From Paulinella micropora (taxonomy: Eukaryota; Cercozoa; Imbricatea; Euglyphida; Paulinellidae): a DNA stretch of 64,000 nucleotides. The number at the start of each line of letters is the position of its first letter. The stretch's first letter is position 1. The DNA lies in NCBI GenBank assembly GCA_019918135.1, contig WBZZ01006016.1, positions 1 to 64,000 of the forward strand. Reading direction: 5' to 3'. A program made the translations under genes and the position numbers. This document shows, piece by piece, positions 63,130-64,000 of this stretch. The notes beneath the pieces were generated by a model that ran no database searches, was not told the origin of the DNA, and saw nothing but the letters and a program-made list of their open reading frames with translations.

Positions 63130-64000
63130 TCCCCGCCCTCCCTTTTTCTTTTCTCTCTGCCCCCGCTTTCCTCTTCTCCTTGAGCCCCCCCGGGCTCAGG
63201 GGGCTCGGGGAGAGAGAAAAAGAGGGGGGGGGCGCCCCTTCCCACACACATCTACCCATCGCCTCCCCTTCCCTTCCCTCCTCCCCTTCCTCCTTCTCCC
63301 TCCCCTTTAGCTTCCCCCCTTCCCCTTAGTCTGTTTCTTTGGTTGTCGGCCAAAAAGAATTTTTTTTTCCTGATTTCATATTTTTCATATTTTTCTGACC
63401 TTGCGCACGGTGGCCGAGCCATGGCACGGACAGGACGCCGTCGGGGTTGTGAGGCCCTTGTCCACCTGCTACATGGACCACCGCCCGCCCATCTGCCGGA
63501 GGGCTGCGCTGGAGCACAGTGCGCAAGATCTGCGGAAATATCTGCTGGAATATGAAAAGTGGAAAAAAAAATTTTTTTTCGGATGCGTTTGCACGCGCAA
63601 ACAAGGGGCGAGGGGAGTGGGGGGGGGGGGGTAAGCAGGGGACGACGGGAACAGAGGGGGGGGGGGGGCGGGGGGGAGCACTCCCCCCTCCCCCTTCTTC
63701 CCCCCCTTCCTCTTTCTCCTCTCCCTCCCCCCTCCCCTTCTTCCTCCCCCGTTTGTTTCTTTGGTTCTCGGGCAAGAAAATTTTTTTTTCCTGATTTCAT
63801 ATTTTTCATATTTTTCTGACCTTGCGCACGGTGGCCGAGCCATGGCACCGACAGGACGCCGTCGGGGCTGTGAGATCCCTCGCCCACCTGCTACATGGAC
63901 CACCGCCGTCCATCCGCCGCAGGGCTGCGCTGGAAGCACGGTGCGAGCACGGTGCGCAAGATCTGCGGAAATATCTGCTGGAATATGAAAAGTGGAAAAA
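63130..64000. repeat. Reversed family B/D tandem units running off the window end
   Basis: A GAGCCC hairpin, then two units in reverse orientation (starting near 63320 and 63740) of the same about 400-bp B/D type found in the hairpin-led cassettes: TTTTTCTGACCTTGCGCACG, then GGACCACCGCC and CGCAAGATCTGCGGAAATAT. The array continues beyond the window. Confidence 0.8.

Overview
The window joins two very different kinds of eukaryotic DNA. Positions 1 to about 7,346 look like ordinary nuclear DNA of a eukaryote, probably a protist. They hold a Ty3/gypsy retroelement fragment, long (ATT)n/(AAT)n microsatellites, tRNA-derived SINEs, a spliced gene on the minus strand with short GT-AG introns, a low-complexity acidic/basic coiled-coil gene, and a near-perfect three-copy tandem repeat of 482 bp. 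The species cannot be read from the sequence. Ichthyosporeans such as Amoebidium, reported to carry endogenised giant viruses, are one possibility, but this is only inference.

From 7,347 to the end the DNA changes abruptly. It is GC-rich and full of poly-G/poly-C and polypurine tracts. A small number of intron-poor genes sit in a large mosaic of non-coding repeats. Recognisable products are a protein-kinase-like protein, a secreted EGF/lectin-like glycoprotein with Ser/Thr-Pro-Arg spacers, a polytopic membrane protein, a myristoyl-motif protein with a fibre-head-like domain (plus a damaged paralogue), F-box/leucine-rich-repeat proteins (one large, several fragments), a Sel1-repeat protein (plus a damaged copy), a small Cys-rich protein, ankyrin and NHL scraps, and a TnpB/Fanzor-type transposon remnant. 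This repertoire, and the AT-rich inverted-repeat 3' signals after several genes, fit an endogenised nucleocytoplasmic large DNA virus segment (GEVE). No capsid, polymerase or packaging ATPase gene lies in the window, so the assignment stays provisional.

Layout: 1-1.1 kb retroelement; 1.8-2.4 kb coiled-coil gene; 3.0-4.2 kb spliced gene; 4.2-7.3 kb SINEs, microsatellites and tandem repeats; 7.35 kb junction; 7.3-9.4 kb first family A array and remnants; 9.6-10.1 kb small gene; 10.6-29.4 kb almost pure repeat mosaic; 29.5-36.4 kb main gene cluster (LRR scrap, kinase, glycoprotein, membrane protein); 36.4-41.4 kb mosaic; 41.4-43.6 kb LRR scrap, fibre-like gene and F-box/LRR gene; 43.6-46.5 kb mosaic; 46.6-48.1 kb TnpB-like remnant peppered with palindromic elements; 48.1-55.6 kb mosaic; 55.6-57.6 kb broken LRR gene and Sel1 gene; 57.7-60.5 kb mosaic in reversed orientation; 60.5-63.1 kb fibre-like paralogue, NHL scrap, Sel1 copy and an unknown fragment; 63.1-64 kb reversed mosaic.

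The repeat mosaic is the most unusual part. Several families recur in a preferred order. One unit carries pairs of TTTGGCGCCAAA palindromes that match the E2F site. One cassette begins with a perfect 13-bp hairpin, carries three, one or four tandem units of about 400 bp, and always ends in the same tail. A double-hairpin palindromic element interrupts a protein-coding frame in frame.
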